Source of the DNA: Alloalcanivorax balearicus MACL04
Lineage (GTDB): Bacteria > Pseudomonadota > Gammaproteobacteria > Pseudomonadales > Alcanivoracaceae
Reading direction: 5' to 3'
Assembly (NCBI RefSeq): GCF_025532145.1
Contig: NZ_ARXS01000025.1
Location: 1 to 60,166 of the forward strand
Length of the DNA stretch: 60,166 nt
Under the pieces are notes generated by a model that searched no databases, had not been told where the DNA came from, and saw only the letters and a list, made by a program, of their open reading frames with translations. The position numbers and the translations under genes are program-made. Of this stretch, positions 20,808 to 30,075 are shown one piece after another. Each line of letters opens with the position of its first letter. The stretch's first letter is position 1.

Positions 20808-22004
20808 ATGGATATTAACTTTACCGCTGAGGAAGCCGCTTTCCGCGACGAGGTCCGCGCCTTCCTGAAAGACAAGTTGCCCGAGGATATTTCCCGCAAG
20901 GTCAAGGAACACAAACGCCTTGGCAAGGAAGACACTGTCCGCTGGCAGAAGATTCTCAACGAACAGGGCTGGCTGGCCCTGCACTGGCCGAAAGAGCATG
21001 GCGGTACCGGCTGGAGCCCGATCCAGAAGCACATCTTCGAGGAAGAATGTGCCGAGGCCGGCGCCCCCACCGTGCTGCCGTTCGGCGTCAACATGGTCGC
21101 TCCGGTGATCATCAAATTCGGTACCCAGGAGCAGAAGGACTACTACCTGCCGCGCATTCTCAAGAGCGAGGACTGGTGGTGTCAGGGTTACTCCGAGCCG
21201 GGCGCCGGTTCCGACCTGGCCAGCCTGAAAACCCGCGCCGTGCGCGAGGGCGATCACTACGTGGTCAATGGCCAGAAGACCTGGACCACCCTGGGGCAGC
21301 ACGCCGACATGATCTTCTGTCTGGTGCGCACCGACCCGGACGCGAAGAAACAGGAAGGCATCTCCTTCCTGCTGATCGACATGAACACCCCCGGCATCAC
21401 CGTGCGCCCGCTGATCACTCTGGACGGCGAGCACGAAGTGAACGAAGTGTTCTTCGACGACGTCAAAGTGCCGGTTGAAAATCTGGTTGGCGAAGAGAAC
21501 AAGGGCTGGACCTGCGCCAAGTACCTGCTGACCTTCGAACGTACCGGCATCGCCGGCGTCGGCCAGTCCAAGGCGGCCCTGGCACATCTCAAGCAAGTGG
21601 CCGCTCAGCAGATCAGCAACGGCCGTCCGCTGATCGAAGACCCGCATTTCCGCCGCCGTCTGGCCGATGTGGAAATGGAATTGATGTCCTTGGAAATGAC
21701 CAACCTGCGTACCGTGGCCGCCGCCGAGGCCGGTGGGGTACCGGGGGCGGAAAGTTCCTTCCTGAAAATCATGGGCACCGAGCTGCGTCAGGAAATCACT
21801 CACCTGTTCCGCACCGCCGCCGGTCCTTACGCGCTGCCGTTCCTCAACGAAGCGCTGCACGATGATTTCGACGGTAACTATGTCGGTCCGGAGTTTGCCG
21901 CTTCGGTATCCGCCCGCTACTTCAACTTCCGTAAGCTCTCCATTTTCGGGGGCTCCAACGAAATTCAGAAGAACATCATCTCCAAGATGATTCTCGGTCT
22001 GTAA
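20808..22004 (+). CDS. Acyl-CoA dehydrogenase, large-subunit type (PimC-like)
   Basis: Encodes 398 residues. The start at 20808 has GAGAGG upstream. The fold is in order: N-terminal helices, the FAD-contact loop WWCQGYSEPGAGSDLASLKT (about residues 125-144), a beta domain with NGQKTWTT, and a C-terminal helical bundle ending IFGGSNEIQKNIISKMILGL. The catalytic-base region differs from the EGT-type short-chain enzymes. It oxidises an acyl-CoA to the 2-enoyl-CoA with electrons passed to ETF. The gene ends 10 bases before a second, shorter family member, and such large/small pairs usually form heteromers. Pimeloyl-CoA dehydrogenase large subunit is the closest family I recall. Confidence 0.9.
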   Translation: MDINFTAEEAAFRDEVRAFLKDKLPEDISRKVKEHKRLGKEDTVRWQKILNEQGWLALHWPKEHGGTGWSPIQKHIFEEECAEAGAPTVLPFGVNMVAPVIIKFGTQEQKDYYLPRILKSEDWWCQGYSEPGAGSDLASLKTRAVREGDHYVVNGQKTWTTLGQHADMIFCLVRTDPDAKKQEGISFLLIDMNTPGITVRPLITLDGEHEVNEVFFDDVKVPVENLVGEENKGWTCAKYLLTFERTGIAGVGQSKAALAHLKQVAAQQISNGRPLIEDPHFRRRLADVEMELMSLEMTNLRTVAAAEAGGVPGAESSFLKIMGTELRQEITHLFRTAAGPYALPFLNEALHDDFDGNYVGPEFAASVSARYFNFRKLSIFGGSNEIQKNIISKMILGL

Positions 22005-22014
22005 GGAGGCGATC

Positions 22015-23154
22015 ATGGATTTCAAACTTAGCGACGAGCAGCGCATGCTCGAAGAGACCGTCGGTCGCCTGGTACGTGATACCTATACCTTCGAGGTCCG
22101 TAACAAGAGCCTGGAATCCGAGCAGGGATTCAGCGCCGACGTCTGGCAACAGTTCGCCGAGCTGGGCCTGTTGGGCGTACCGTTCTCCGAGGAAGCCGGC
22201 GGCTTCAACGGCGGCGGCGCGGAACTGATGGTGGTGGCGGAAGGCTTCGGCCGTGGTCTGGTGGTGGAACCGTACCTGGCCACCGTGGTGCTGTGCGGCA
22301 CCCTGGTGGACAAGCTCGGCAGCGACCAGCAGAAAGAAGCTCTGGTTCCGGCGATCATCGGCGGTGAAACCCGCCTGTCCCTGGCGCTGTATGAGCCGAA
22401 TGGCCGCTACGAGCACAACCGCGTCACCACCAGCGCCAAGAAAGACGGCGAAGGGTATGTCCTGAACGGCGAGAAAGCCGTGGTCATTAACGGTGACAGC
22501 GCCGACCAACTGGTGGTCATCGCCCGTACCGCCGGTGCCGAGGACGATCGTGAGGGCCTCAGCGCCTTCCTGGTGGATGGCAACGCCGCTGGCGTCAGCC
22601 GTCGCGGTTACCCGACCATCGATGGCCTGCGTGCCGCCGAAGTTGTCCTCAAGGACGTGAAAGTCGGTGCCGACGCGCTGCTGGGCGCGGAAGGCCAGGC
22701 CATTGACGCCCTGGAAGATTCTCTGGCACTGGGTCTGGTGGCGCTGTGCGCGGAAGCTTCCGGCGCCATGGAAGTGGCCTGTGACCAGACCCTGGAATAC
22801 ATCAAGGAACGCCAGCAGTTCGGCGTGCCGATCGGTAAATTCCAGGCGCTGCAACACCGCATGGTGGAAATGCGCATGGAACTGGAAAAAGTGCGTTCCA
22901 TCACCATGCTGGCCGCCTGCAGCCTGAACGAGTCACGTGAACTGCGTGACAAGCGTTTGGCCGCGGCCAAGGCGCAGGTCGGCAAATCCGGCCGTCGCGT
23001 GGCGGAGGAAGCGATCCAGCTGTTCGGCGGCATGGGCATGATGGAAGAAACCCCCATCTCCCACTACGCCAAGCGCATCGTGATGATCGACCATCACCTG
23101 GGCGACAGCGAATACCACTTCGGCCGGCTGGAAAGCCTGCTGGACGTGGAGTAA
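22015..23154 (+). CDS. Acyl-CoA dehydrogenase, small-subunit type (PimD-like)
   Basis: Encodes 379 residues with an AAGGAGG ribosome site. It has the same overall fold as the preceding protein but is diverged: the SEPGAGSD flavin loop is replaced by ALYEPNGRYEHN, and the C-terminus ends YHFGRLESLLDVE instead of GGSNEIQ. The helical FAD segment GGMGMMEETPISHYAKR is retained. This mix of losses is known in the partner subunit of heteromeric acyl-CoA dehydrogenases, where each subunit supplies part of the FAD and active site. Last gene of the operon; a strong terminator follows. Confidence 0.88.
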   Translation: MDFKLSDEQRMLEETVGRLVRDTYTFEVRNKSLESEQGFSADVWQQFAELGLLGVPFSEEAGGFNGGGAELMVVAEGFGRGLVVEPYLATVVLCGTLVDKLGSDQQKEALVPAIIGGETRLSLALYEPNGRYEHNRVTTSAKKDGEGYVLNGEKAVVINGDSADQLVVIARTAGAEDDREGLSAFLVDGNAAGVSRRGYPTIDGLRAAEVVLKDVKVGADALLGAEGQAIDALEDSLALGLVALCAEASGAMEVACDQTLEYIKERQQFGVPIGKFQALQHRMVEMRMELEKVRSITMLAACSLNESRELRDKRLAAAKAQVGKSGRRVAEEAIQLFGGMGMMEETPISHYAKRIVMIDHHLGDSEYHFGRLESLLDVE

Positions 23155-23187
23155 CAAAAAAGGGCGGCCGAGAGGCCGCCTTTTTTT
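23155..23187. terminator. Strong rho-independent terminator, usable from both strands
   Basis: GGCGGCC, loop GAGA, GGCCGCC (23163-23180) is flanked by six A on the left and seven T on the right, so the stem can extend and the signal works in both directions. It begins directly after the stop codon of the small acyl-CoA dehydrogenase gene. Confidence 0.93.
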
Positions 23188-23212
23188 CAGTTAATAGTGA
23201 ACAGTTAAGCCC

Positions 23213-23239
23213 CCTGTGGGAGCTTGCCTGCAAGCGAAT
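23213..23239 (+). repeat. Single REP element
   Basis: CCTGTGGGAGCTTGCC followed by TGCAAGCGAAT is one REP without an inverted partner. It lies between the terminator and the next gene. It lacks the TACGAAGCCG lead seen in other copies. Confidence 0.8.
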
Positions 23240-23298
23240 ACCCCAACGTTACCTATCCACTATCAATTGATTAAATAATAAAATTCGGGAGAATTTGT

Positions 23299-24327
23299 AT
23301 GACCGTGAATCGCCAGATCATTCTCGCCAAGCGTCCGGAAGGCATGCCGGACGAATCCAACCTGGTCCTGCAGGAAGGCGCCGTGCCGGAGTGTGGTGAC
23401 GGCCAGGTACTGGTGCGCACCATTTATCTGTCCCTGGATCCGTACATGCGTGGCCGCATGAGCGCGGCCAAGTCCTATGCCGCCAGCGTCGAGGAAGGCG
23501 CGGTGATGGAAGGGGGCACCGTGGGGCAGGTGGTGGAATCCCGCCATCCGGATTTCAACCAGGGTGACTACGTGCTCGGCCGCGGCGGTTGGCAGGAGTA
23601 CTCCGTGGAGCAGGGCAAGGCACTGCGCAAGCTGGATCCGGCGCAGGCGCCGATCAGCACCGCCGTGGGCGTGCTGGGCATGCCGGGTTTCACCGCCTAC
23701 GCGGGCTTGGAAGAGATTGGCAAGCCGCAGCAAGGCGAAACCGTGGTGGTGTCCGCCGCCGCCGGAGCGGTGGGGCAGGTGGTGGGCCAGATCGCCAAGA
23801 TGAAAGGGTGTCGGGTGGTCGGCGTGGCTGGTGCCGAGGACAAGTGTCGCCAGGTAGTCGAGGCTTACGGCTTCGACGCCTGCGTCAACTACAAGGACGA
23901 TGACTTCGAGAAGCAATTGGCCGAAGCGTGCCCCAATGGCATTGACGTTTATTTTGAAAACGTTGGTGGCAAGGTGTTCGACGCGGTGATGGGGCTGGTC
24001 AATGATTTCGCCCGGATCCCGGTTTGCGGCCGTATCGCCCACTACAATGACACCGGCCTGCCGCCGGGACCGGATCGCCTGCCCGCGTTCATGGGCAAGA
24101 TTCTGGTCAAGCGGCTGCTGCTCAAGGGCTTCATCCAGTTCGATTACATCCACCGTGCCGCCGACTTCCAGCGCGACATGAGCGCCTGGATTCGCGAAGG
24201 CAAGGTGAAGTATCAGGAAGATGTGGTCGAAGGTCTGGAAAACACGGTATCCGCGTTCCAGGGCCTGCTGCAGGGCAAGAACCGTGGCAAGCTGCTGATT
24301 CAGGTGGGTGAAGACCCGACTCGCTGA
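23299..24327 (+). CDS. NADP-dependent oxidoreductase (CurA / leukotriene B4 dehydrogenase family)
   Basis: Encodes 342 residues of the zinc-free medium-chain reductase family. N-terminal RQIILAKRPEGMP and the segment YLSLDPYMRGRMS are family marks. The nucleotide fold carries VVSAAAGAVGQVVGQIAKMKG near residue 150, and VYFENVGGKVFDAVM lies near 220. It reduces the C=C bond of alpha,beta-unsaturated ketones or aldehydes with NADPH. The upstream leader is AT-rich and contains a GGGAG ribosome site. A monocistronic detoxification role is likely; no partner is obvious. Confidence 0.9.
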   Translation: MTVNRQIILAKRPEGMPDESNLVLQEGAVPECGDGQVLVRTIYLSLDPYMRGRMSAAKSYAASVEEGAVMEGGTVGQVVESRHPDFNQGDYVLGRGGWQEYSVEQGKALRKLDPAQAPISTAVGVLGMPGFTAYAGLEEIGKPQQGETVVVSAAAGAVGQVVGQIAKMKGCRVVGVAGAEDKCRQVVEAYGFDACVNYKDDDFEKQLAEACPNGIDVYFENVGGKVFDAVMGLVNDFARIPVCGRIAHYNDTGLPPGPDRLPAFMGKILVKRLLLKGFIQFDYIHRAADFQRDMSAWIREGKVKYQEDVVEGLENTVSAFQGLLQGKNRGKLLIQVGEDPTR

Positions 24328-24450
24328 TCGCGGAGTTGCCGGCACGCAAACACGCCTGCACGCCATACTTGCAGCGAAAGCGGGCTCGGAAACGTCTCAC
24401 TGCTCGGCAAGGTGGGGCGCCCACAAGCCTTTTCTGGAGCGCGCCTTTTC

Positions 24451-24479
24451 GCGTGTCAGCGTGTTGCGTGTCAGCGTGC
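24451..24479. repeat. Short GCGTGT-based direct repeat before the MFS gene
   Basis: GCGTGTCAGCGTG occurs twice (24451-24463 and 24466-24478), separated by TT. A loosely complementary GCACGCAAACACGC stretch lies upstream at 24342-24355. The words match the GCGTGTT heptamer repeat at 39615-39670. Confidence 0.55.
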
Positions 24480-24489
24480 TAGCGGATTT

Positions 24490-25932
24490 ATGCCCACTAT
24501 AGAACAGCTTTTCGAACGTCATGGTCCCCGCTATCGCTGGCTGGCCACCGCCACCGTCATGCTGGGCACTTTGTCCATGGTACTGACCTCCACCATCATC
24601 AATGTGGCGGTGCCGGCGATCATGGGCGAATTTCAGCTCGGCCAGGATCAGGTGCACTGGCTGGCCACCGCTTTTCTTGCCGCCATGACCGTCGGTATGT
24701 TGGTGAACGCCTGGTGTCTGGCCCGTTTTGGTTCCCGCCGTACTTTCATCTGCGCCATGGTGATCTTCATCATGGCGTCGGTGGTAGGCGGATTCAGTCA
24801 GAACTTCGCAATCCTGGTGGCGGTACGGGCGGTGCAGGGCGTCATGGCCGGTCTGATACAACCCCATGCCCTGGTCACCATCTTCCAGGTGTTCCCCTGG
24901 AACAAGCGCGGGCAGGCCATGGGCATCTACGGCATGGGCGTGGTGCTGGGGCCGGCGGTGGCGCCGGCGCTTGGCGGTATCCTGGTGGACACGCTGTCCT
25001 GGCGGGCGGTGTTCTTCGCCGTGCTGCCCAGTTGTTCGCTGGCGCTATTCATGGCCTCGCGTTTTTTACCCGGCACCGCTCACGCCCGTAACCACCGCCT
25101 GGACTGGTTGGGCATAATCCTGCTTGGTGTCGGACTGACCGCGTTATTATGGGCGTTGGCGGGGCTGGCCCGGCGCGGTTTGGATGATCCGGTGTTGCTC
25201 ACCGCCCTGATCGGCGGGCCGCTGATCATGGGTCTATTCGCCGCCTGGCAGCTTCGCCATCCTTACCCGCTGTTCGATCCGCGCGTGTTCCGTTATCCCG
25301 GTTTCGCCGGCGGTTTTTTTGTCGCCATGGTGATGGGCGCCGGCGTGTTCGGCACCACTTACCTGATGCCGCTGTACTTCCAGCAGGTGCAGGGCATGAC
25401 GGCCACGGACGCGGGCTTTATATTGATTCCCGCCGGTATCGCCATGGCGATCATTTTCCCTTTGTCCGGTCATCTTTCCGACCGCCTGCCAGGAGCGGTG
25501 ATGATCACCACCGGGCTGCTGTTGATGCCGGTGAGTCTGCTGTTGCTAAGGGCGGCGGATATCGGCACCAGCGTGGTTTGGCTGATGTTCTGGGTCGCCC
25601 TGGGCCGAGTGGCGCTGGGATTGATGATGCCGCCAGTGAATACCGGATCACTGTCACTGCTGCCGCCGGAGATGATCCCGCAGGGGTCCGGGGTGGTGAA
25701 TTTCGCTCGCCAGATCGGAGGCGCTCTGGGCGTGAACCTGAGTGCCATCTGCGTACAATTTTTCAGTGACCGTCACTGGCATGCTCACCCGGAAGCGGGC
25801 CATCCCCACGCTTTCGAAGTCGGTTTTGACGACGCTTTTTTAATTACGGCGTCGCTGTTCATTCTGGCGCTGTGGCCGCTCGCGTGGATGTCGCGCGGAC
25901 AGCGCCTTAAACGCACGGAGACCTCACAATGA
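24490..25932 (+). CDS. MFS exporter, DHA2 family (EmrB/QacA-like)
   Basis: Encodes 480 residues, with about 14 hydrophobic helices, the DHA2 number. Motif C-like GMGVVLGPAVAPALGGILVD lies in helix 5 and marks drug/proton antiporters; the first helix has MLGTLSMVLTSTIINVAVP. The ATG at 24490 gives the natural N-terminus; a longer frame from 24412 would add an unlikely arginine-rich leader made of repeat sequence. The ribosome site is poor (AGCGGA). No EmrA-type adaptor lies beside it. The stop codon overlaps the next gene. Confidence 0.88.
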   Translation: MPTIEQLFERHGPRYRWLATATVMLGTLSMVLTSTIINVAVPAIMGEFQLGQDQVHWLATAFLAAMTVGMLVNAWCLARFGSRRTFICAMVIFIMASVVGGFSQNFAILVAVRAVQGVMAGLIQPHALVTIFQVFPWNKRGQAMGIYGMGVVLGPAVAPALGGILVDTLSWRAVFFAVLPSCSLALFMASRFLPGTAHARNHRLDWLGIILLGVGLTALLWALAGLARRGLDDPVLLTALIGGPLIMGLFAAWQLRHPYPLFDPRVFRYPGFAGGFFVAMVMGAGVFGTTYLMPLYFQQVQGMTATDAGFILIPAGIAMAIIFPLSGHLSDRLPGAVMITTGLLLMPVSLLLLRAADIGTSVVWLMFWVALGRVALGLMMPPVNTGSLSLLPPEMIPQGSGVVNFARQIGGALGVNLSAICVQFFSDRHWHAHPEAGHPHAFEVGFDDAFLITASLFILALWPLAWMSRGQRLKRTETSQ

Positions 25933-26849
25933 ACCAACAACCCCATGTTCTGATCATCGGCGCCGGTGCCATCGGCAGCTTCTACGGCGCCATTCTCAAG
26001 CGCGCCGGCTGTACCGTAAGCGCCGTGGTGCGTTCCGAGTACGATGCCATCCGGGACGGTGGCTTTCAGTTCGAGAGCCCGCTCGGAGATATTTCCTGGC
26101 GACCGGATCACCTGTATCGGGACGGCGATCAGGCCGACAGCAAACCGGACTATGTGATCCTCGCCACCAAGGTACTGCCGGACTCGGACCGCGCCGCGCT
26201 GATCCGCCCGTGGTTGGGGGAGGGCACCGGCATCGTGTTGATTCAGAACGGCCTGGATATCGAGCGGGAACTGGCCGAGGCCTTCCCCAATAACCCGATC
26301 ATCAGCTGTCTGGCGTTCATCGCGGTCAGCCGGGTGGCGCCGGGCCAGATCAAACACAACGCCTACGGCCGCCTGGTCATGGGGCGTTTCCCGGAAGGCA
26401 TCGACGAACATTGTTCGCGGCTGCGGGATCTGTTCGTGGAAGGCGGCATCGACATCAAGCTCACCGAACAGGTGGTGGGCGAACGCTGGCTCAAGTGCGT
26501 CTGGAACACGCCCTTCAACCCGCTGTCGGTGCTCGCCAACGGTGCCGACACCTACACCATTCTGGACACTCCGGGGGGTGAACAGCTGATCCGTGACCTG
26601 ATGGCGGAGGTCATGGCGGTGGCCGAAGCCGACGGCCATCCGTTGCCGCCACAACTGCCTGACAGCAACATCGCCGGCACCCGCAAAATGCCGGCCTATA
26701 AAAACAGTATGGCGCTGGATTACCTCAACGACCGCCCCATCGAGCTGGACGCCATCCTCGGCAATGTGGTCGCCATTGCCCATCGCCTGAACGTTCCGGT
26801 ACCGCGCCTGGAAACCGTCCTGGTGACCCTGCGCATGCGTCAGGGCTGA
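25929..26849 (+). CDS. 2-dehydropantoate 2-reductase family protein (ApbA/PanE-like)
   Basis: Encodes 306 residues. The N-terminal Rossmann motif is IIGAGAIGSFYGAILKRAG (about residues 9-27). The helical ketopantoate-reductase C-domain has the catalytic-lysine region ERWLKCVWNTPFNPLSVL (about 178-195) and PAYKNSMALDYLNDRPIELD near the end. True PanE makes pantoate with NADPH, but families of this kind include many reductases of other 2-keto acids. It overlaps the MFS stop by four bases (ATGA), so the two are co-translated, hinting at a metabolite-handling pair rather than pantothenate synthesis. Confidence 0.82.
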   Translation: MNQQPHVLIIGAGAIGSFYGAILKRAGCTVSAVVRSEYDAIRDGGFQFESPLGDISWRPDHLYRDGDQADSKPDYVILATKVLPDSDRAALIRPWLGEGTGIVLIQNGLDIERELAEAFPNNPIISCLAFIAVSRVAPGQIKHNAYGRLVMGRFPEGIDEHCSRLRDLFVEGGIDIKLTEQVVGERWLKCVWNTPFNPLSVLANGADTYTILDTPGGEQLIRDLMAEVMAVAEADGHPLPPQLPDSNIAGTRKMPAYKNSMALDYLNDRPIELDAILGNVVAIAHRLNVPVPRLETVLVTLRMRQG

Positions 26850-26897
26850 CGCCTTTCCCATGGAAGGGATGGCCCGCCTCTTTTAACGCTTTGTTGT

Positions 26898-26941
26898 TGA
26901 TGAGAATCAATACCATCTATACAATCGAGAATTATTATCAA
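26898..26941 (+). promoter_or_regulatory. Two Fur-box-like sites before the siderophore receptor gene
   Basis: TGATGAGAATCAAT (26898-26911) and GAGAATTATTATCAA (26927-26941) resemble halves of the Fur consensus built of GATAAT repeats. They lie 40-80 bases before the receptor ATG in an AT-rich stretch. Repression by iron-bound Fur is inferred. Confidence 0.75.
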
Positions 26942-26980
26942 CCGTTAATAATTCTTCCGGATTGATCTCAGGATACACCA

Positions 26981-29494
26981 ATGCGTATATGGCGTTTTCC
27001 GGCGGCCACTCGTGCCGCCGTTCTATTGTCTTTTGCCTGCTGTCTCAGCCTGGTTGCCAGCGCCGTATCGGCACAATCCACCGAGCCCTCTTACAATCAT
27101 CAGCACCAACGCGTGCGGATCGCGCTGCCAGCGCAAAAGCTCGGCCCCTCCCTGTCGGCATTGTCCCGCCAGACCGGCGTCGAGATTCACTATCCCGCCG
27201 GTGTCGAGGGTAAAGTCGGCAATGCCGTCAATGGCACCATGTCGTTTGATCAAGTCCTGCGCACAATGTTGGCGGGCTCCGGGCTCACCTATACCTTCAG
27301 CGAAAATGGCGTGGAAGTAGGGCGGCAGGGCGAGCCCCACCGGATCGAGGCGGTTGAGGTCACCGCGGACACGCCGATGGAGGAATACGCCTGGGGCGCG
27401 GCGAGCATGGGTTATATCGCTACGCATTCGGCGTCCGCTACCAAGACCGATGCGGCGGTGCTGGAAGTACCACAATCGATTTCCGTGGTGACCCGCCAGG
27501 AGATGGAAGACCGTGGTGCCGATAGCATCATGGACGCGGTCCGCTATAGCGCCGGTGTCAGCACCGAGCTGCAGGGTATAGACAGTCGTGTGGACGACAT
27601 CATCATTCGCGGCTTTGATGCCAGCAGTTGGTCCAGCAACATGTATCTGGATGGTCTGCGAATGCCGAAAGGCGGGCAGTGGACCACGCCACAGGTCGAT
27701 GCCTATGGCCTGGAGCGGGTTGAAATTCTGAAAGGGCCGGCGGCGGTGCTTTATGGCCAGGTCGCTCCTGGTGGCCTGGTTAACATGGTGGCCAAACGGC
27801 CGTCTTTCGACCACCAGAACGAGGTGACGGTCTCTCGCGGCAGTTTCAACCAGACGGAAGGCACCTTCGACCTGGGCGCGACCCTGGACAAGGACGGCCG
27901 CTGGCTGGGGCGCATTGTCGGCTCCTACAACGACGGCGATTCCCAGGTGGATGAAACCGAACTGAGCCGGACCTATATCGCGCCGAGCGCTACCTGGTTC
28001 ATTTCCGATAACACCGACATCACTTTCCTCAGCTACTATCAAAAGGACGACGGCGGTTCCACCTACCAGTTTTTGCCGTTGAAAGGATTAAAATACCGTA
28101 CCGGCAGAGGTTATATCGATCGCGATACTTTCCTCGGCGAGCCGGATTGGAACGTCTATGACAGGGAGCAGTGGGCGCTGGGTTACGATTTCAACCATCG
28201 TTTCAATGATGTCTGGGCATTCCGGCAGAACGCCAAGTACAACCATGTGGAAAGTCTGTTCAAGACGGTGGTATCAGCGACTTTTACCAACGGAGGGTGG
28301 AAGGATGACGATGGCAACATCGCCCGGCGCGGGGTCAAAGGCGTCGGTGACCTGGACAGCTATGCCGTCGATAACCAATTCATCGCTGACTTCGACAGTG
28401 GTGCCGCCCGTCACAACCTGATCTTCGGGGTTGATTATCTGCATACCGATTGGACCCATGCCCGCTACGGCGTGACCGCGACTATTTCCGACATCAATGT
28501 ATTCGATCCGGTGTACGGCGGTGCCGCTGGCTTTGGTGACAACATGAGTACGCAAAGCGATTACGATGTGTCAGAGCGCCAGACCGGTATTTATCTTCAG
28601 GATTTGATCTCCATCGGTAATTGGCACTTTACCGCCGGTCTGCGTCAGGACTTTTACGATAACACCACCTATGACAAGGCCTCGGCGAATAATGACGACA
28701 GCGATGATACTGACGATCATGCCCTGACCTGGCGGGTTGGTGGCGTATACGAGTTTGAGAACGGGCTGGCGCCTTACGCCAGTTACGCCACTTCCTTTGA
28801 GCCGATGGCCGGCGTCGCTTCCAATGGCAAAGCGTTTGATCCGTCGGAAGGGAAGCAATATGAAATCGGCGTGAAGTATCAACCGCCGCGTAGCAACAGC
28901 CTGGTCACGCTGTCCGCTTTCGACCTGCGCCAGACCAATCTGACCGCGGGCGATTTGAATCCCCCGGTCGGGGCCGACTGTATTGATGATACCGATCCCA
29001 ACAACCCGGACATCAGTGCCTGTGAGCGTCAAACCGGTGAAACCCGAACCCGGGGCGTCGAACTGGAAGCCAAAATGTGGCAACGGCAAGGCGCCAGTGT
29101 GACCGCCAGTTATACGTTGCTGGACACGGAAGTGGATGATTCCGATGCCGACGTTGATGGTAACGAAAAGGCCTATACCCCACGCAATATGGCCAGCCTC
29201 TGGGTGGACTACAAATGGCGGCAGGGGCCACTGGCTGGTCTCGGTATTGGCGTTGGCGCCCGTTATATGGACCGGGTCTACGGCGATGCGGAAAACCTCT
29301 ACAGCGTGGACAGCTATACCCTGTACGACGCCTCCATTCGTTATGACATGGGCGCAGTGGGCTGGCGTGGCGTCGAGCTGGCCCTGATCGGGCGCAATCT
29401 CAAGGACGAGGAATTCCTTTCCTATTGCAACTCCTTCGGCTGCTCCTACGGCTCCGCCCGCAACATCACCGCCAGCGTTAAATACCGTTGGTAA
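26981..29494 (+). CDS. TonB-dependent ferri-siderophore receptor with N-terminal signalling (STN) domain
   Basis: Encodes 837 residues. A signal peptide (residues 1-31, ending VSAQS) is followed by an STN domain (about 45-112, LPAQKLGPSLSALSRQTGVE), a plug domain (QSISVVTRQEMEDRGADSIM..IIIRGFDA) and a 22-strand barrel ending in KYRW. It imports a ferric siderophore through the outer membrane with TonB energy; the FpvA/FoxA/FhuE group is closest. The STN domain normally signals to a FecR-type anti-sigma factor, but no FecI/FecR genes lie nearby. Fur-like boxes precede it; the next three genes look co-transcribed. Confidence 0.94.
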   Translation: MRIWRFPAATRAAVLLSFACCLSLVASAVSAQSTEPSYNHQHQRVRIALPAQKLGPSLSALSRQTGVEIHYPAGVEGKVGNAVNGTMSFDQVLRTMLAGSGLTYTFSENGVEVGRQGEPHRIEAVEVTADTPMEEYAWGAASMGYIATHSASATKTDAAVLEVPQSISVVTRQEMEDRGADSIMDAVRYSAGVSTELQGIDSRVDDIIIRGFDASSWSSNMYLDGLRMPKGGQWTTPQVDAYGLERVEILKGPAAVLYGQVAPGGLVNMVAKRPSFDHQNEVTVSRGSFNQTEGTFDLGATLDKDGRWLGRIVGSYNDGDSQVDETELSRTYIAPSATWFISDNTDITFLSYYQKDDGGSTYQFLPLKGLKYRTGRGYIDRDTFLGEPDWNVYDREQWALGYDFNHRFNDVWAFRQNAKYNHVESLFKTVVSATFTNGGWKDDDGNIARRGVKGVGDLDSYAVDNQFIADFDSGAARHNLIFGVDYLHTDWTHARYGVTATISDINVFDPVYGGAAGFGDNMSTQSDYDVSERQTGIYLQDLISIGNWHFTAGLRQDFYDNTTYDKASANNDDSDDTDDHALTWRVGGVYEFENGLAPYASYATSFEPMAGVASNGKAFDPSEGKQYEIGVKYQPPRSNSLVTLSAFDLRQTNLTAGDLNPPVGADCIDDTDPNNPDISACERQTGETRTRGVELEAKMWQRQGASVTASYTLLDTEVDDSDADVDGNEKAYTPRNMASLWVDYKWRQGPLAGLGIGVGARYMDRVYGDAENLYSVDSYTLYDASIRYDMGAVGWRGVELALIGRNLKDEEFLSYCNSFGCSYGSARNITASVKYRW

Positions 29495-29508
29495 CCGGGG
29501 GTGATGAA

Positions 29509-29769
29509 ATGACGGTTTCGATTTGCCTGTTGTTGAGTGTTGCCGGGAGCGTGTTGGTGTACCTGCGCTCACCCAATCAGCGGTGGCTGGCGCGGCCGCT
29601 GGCTGGTATCGGCTGGCGGGCTCTGTCGTGGGCGCTGTTGTTGCTGTCCTGGCCGGCATGGATGGTGACGCTGGACGCCAAGGCGGGGTTCTTCGCCGCT
29701 CTGACCGTGCTCATGCTGTTGCTCGGCACCTTGCCGTTGCTGTCACTGCTCAAGGAGGGGCGCGCCTGA
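29509..29769 (+). CDS. Small membrane protein of the siderophore operon (DUF3325-like)
   Basis: Encodes 86 residues, with about three hydrophobic helices separated by SPNQRWLARPL and the short WMVTLDAK loop. The ATG at 29509 follows a GGGGGTGA stretch; the longer TTG frame starts inside the receptor gene. Small three-helix proteins of this kind often lie between a TonB receptor and a PepSY protein in Pseudomonas-like iron operons. The DUF assignment is from memory of gene order and size, not a computed match. Confidence 0.65.
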   Translation: MTVSICLLLSVAGSVLVYLRSPNQRWLARPLAGIGWRALSWALLLLSWPAWMVTLDAKAGFFAALTVLMLLLGTLPLLSLLKEGRA

Positions 29770-30074
29770 TGGCCAAGCCGAAACGACCGCCGATTCAACC
29801 GCATTGGTGGAGCAAGACTCTGGCCGGCGGCGTGCTCGGATTCACCCTGGCCCTGGCACTGATGGGGCTGTTCGCCTGGCTCGGGCCGGGCGGCATCGAA
29901 GCCCCCAACAAGGTGCAATTCAATATGTGGGTGGTGCCGGTGATCTGGATGGCGGTGTTCGCTTTCGTCTATCTGTTTCGCACCGGCCCGCGCGCCTGGT
30001 TGTGGCTGGGAGCCGCCAATGTGGCGGCTTTTTCCGCCTTGGCGGTGGTGCGTGTGATGATGGAAGGCGGCTGA
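29769..30074 (+). CDS. Small membrane protein of the siderophore operon (DUF3649-like position)
   Basis: Encodes 101 residues. After the basic start MAKPKRPPIQPHWWSK come three hydrophobic helices (GVLGFTLALALMGLFAWLG, VVPVIWMAVFAFVYLF, WLWLGAANVAAFSALAVV). It overlaps the preceding stop by one base and is followed by the PepSY gene with no gap, so these genes form one unit. It may help the PepSY protein in iron reduction or release; this is inferred from context only. Confidence 0.65.
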   Translation: MAKPKRPPIQPHWWSKTLAGGVLGFTLALALMGLFAWLGPGGIEAPNKVQFNMWVVPVIWMAVFAFVYLFRTGPRAWLWLGAANVAAFSALAVVRVMMEGG

Positions 30075-30075
30075 T

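Noticed and set aside
26837-26852. Terminator overlapping the stop codon of the ketopantoate-reductase-like gene
   Set aside because: GCGTCAG/CTGACGC leaves only a 2-base loop and is followed by CTTTCCC, so it is too weak to list.
29488-29769. TTG start for the first small membrane protein
   Set aside because: It lies within the receptor gene; the ATG at 29509 has the better upstream sequence.
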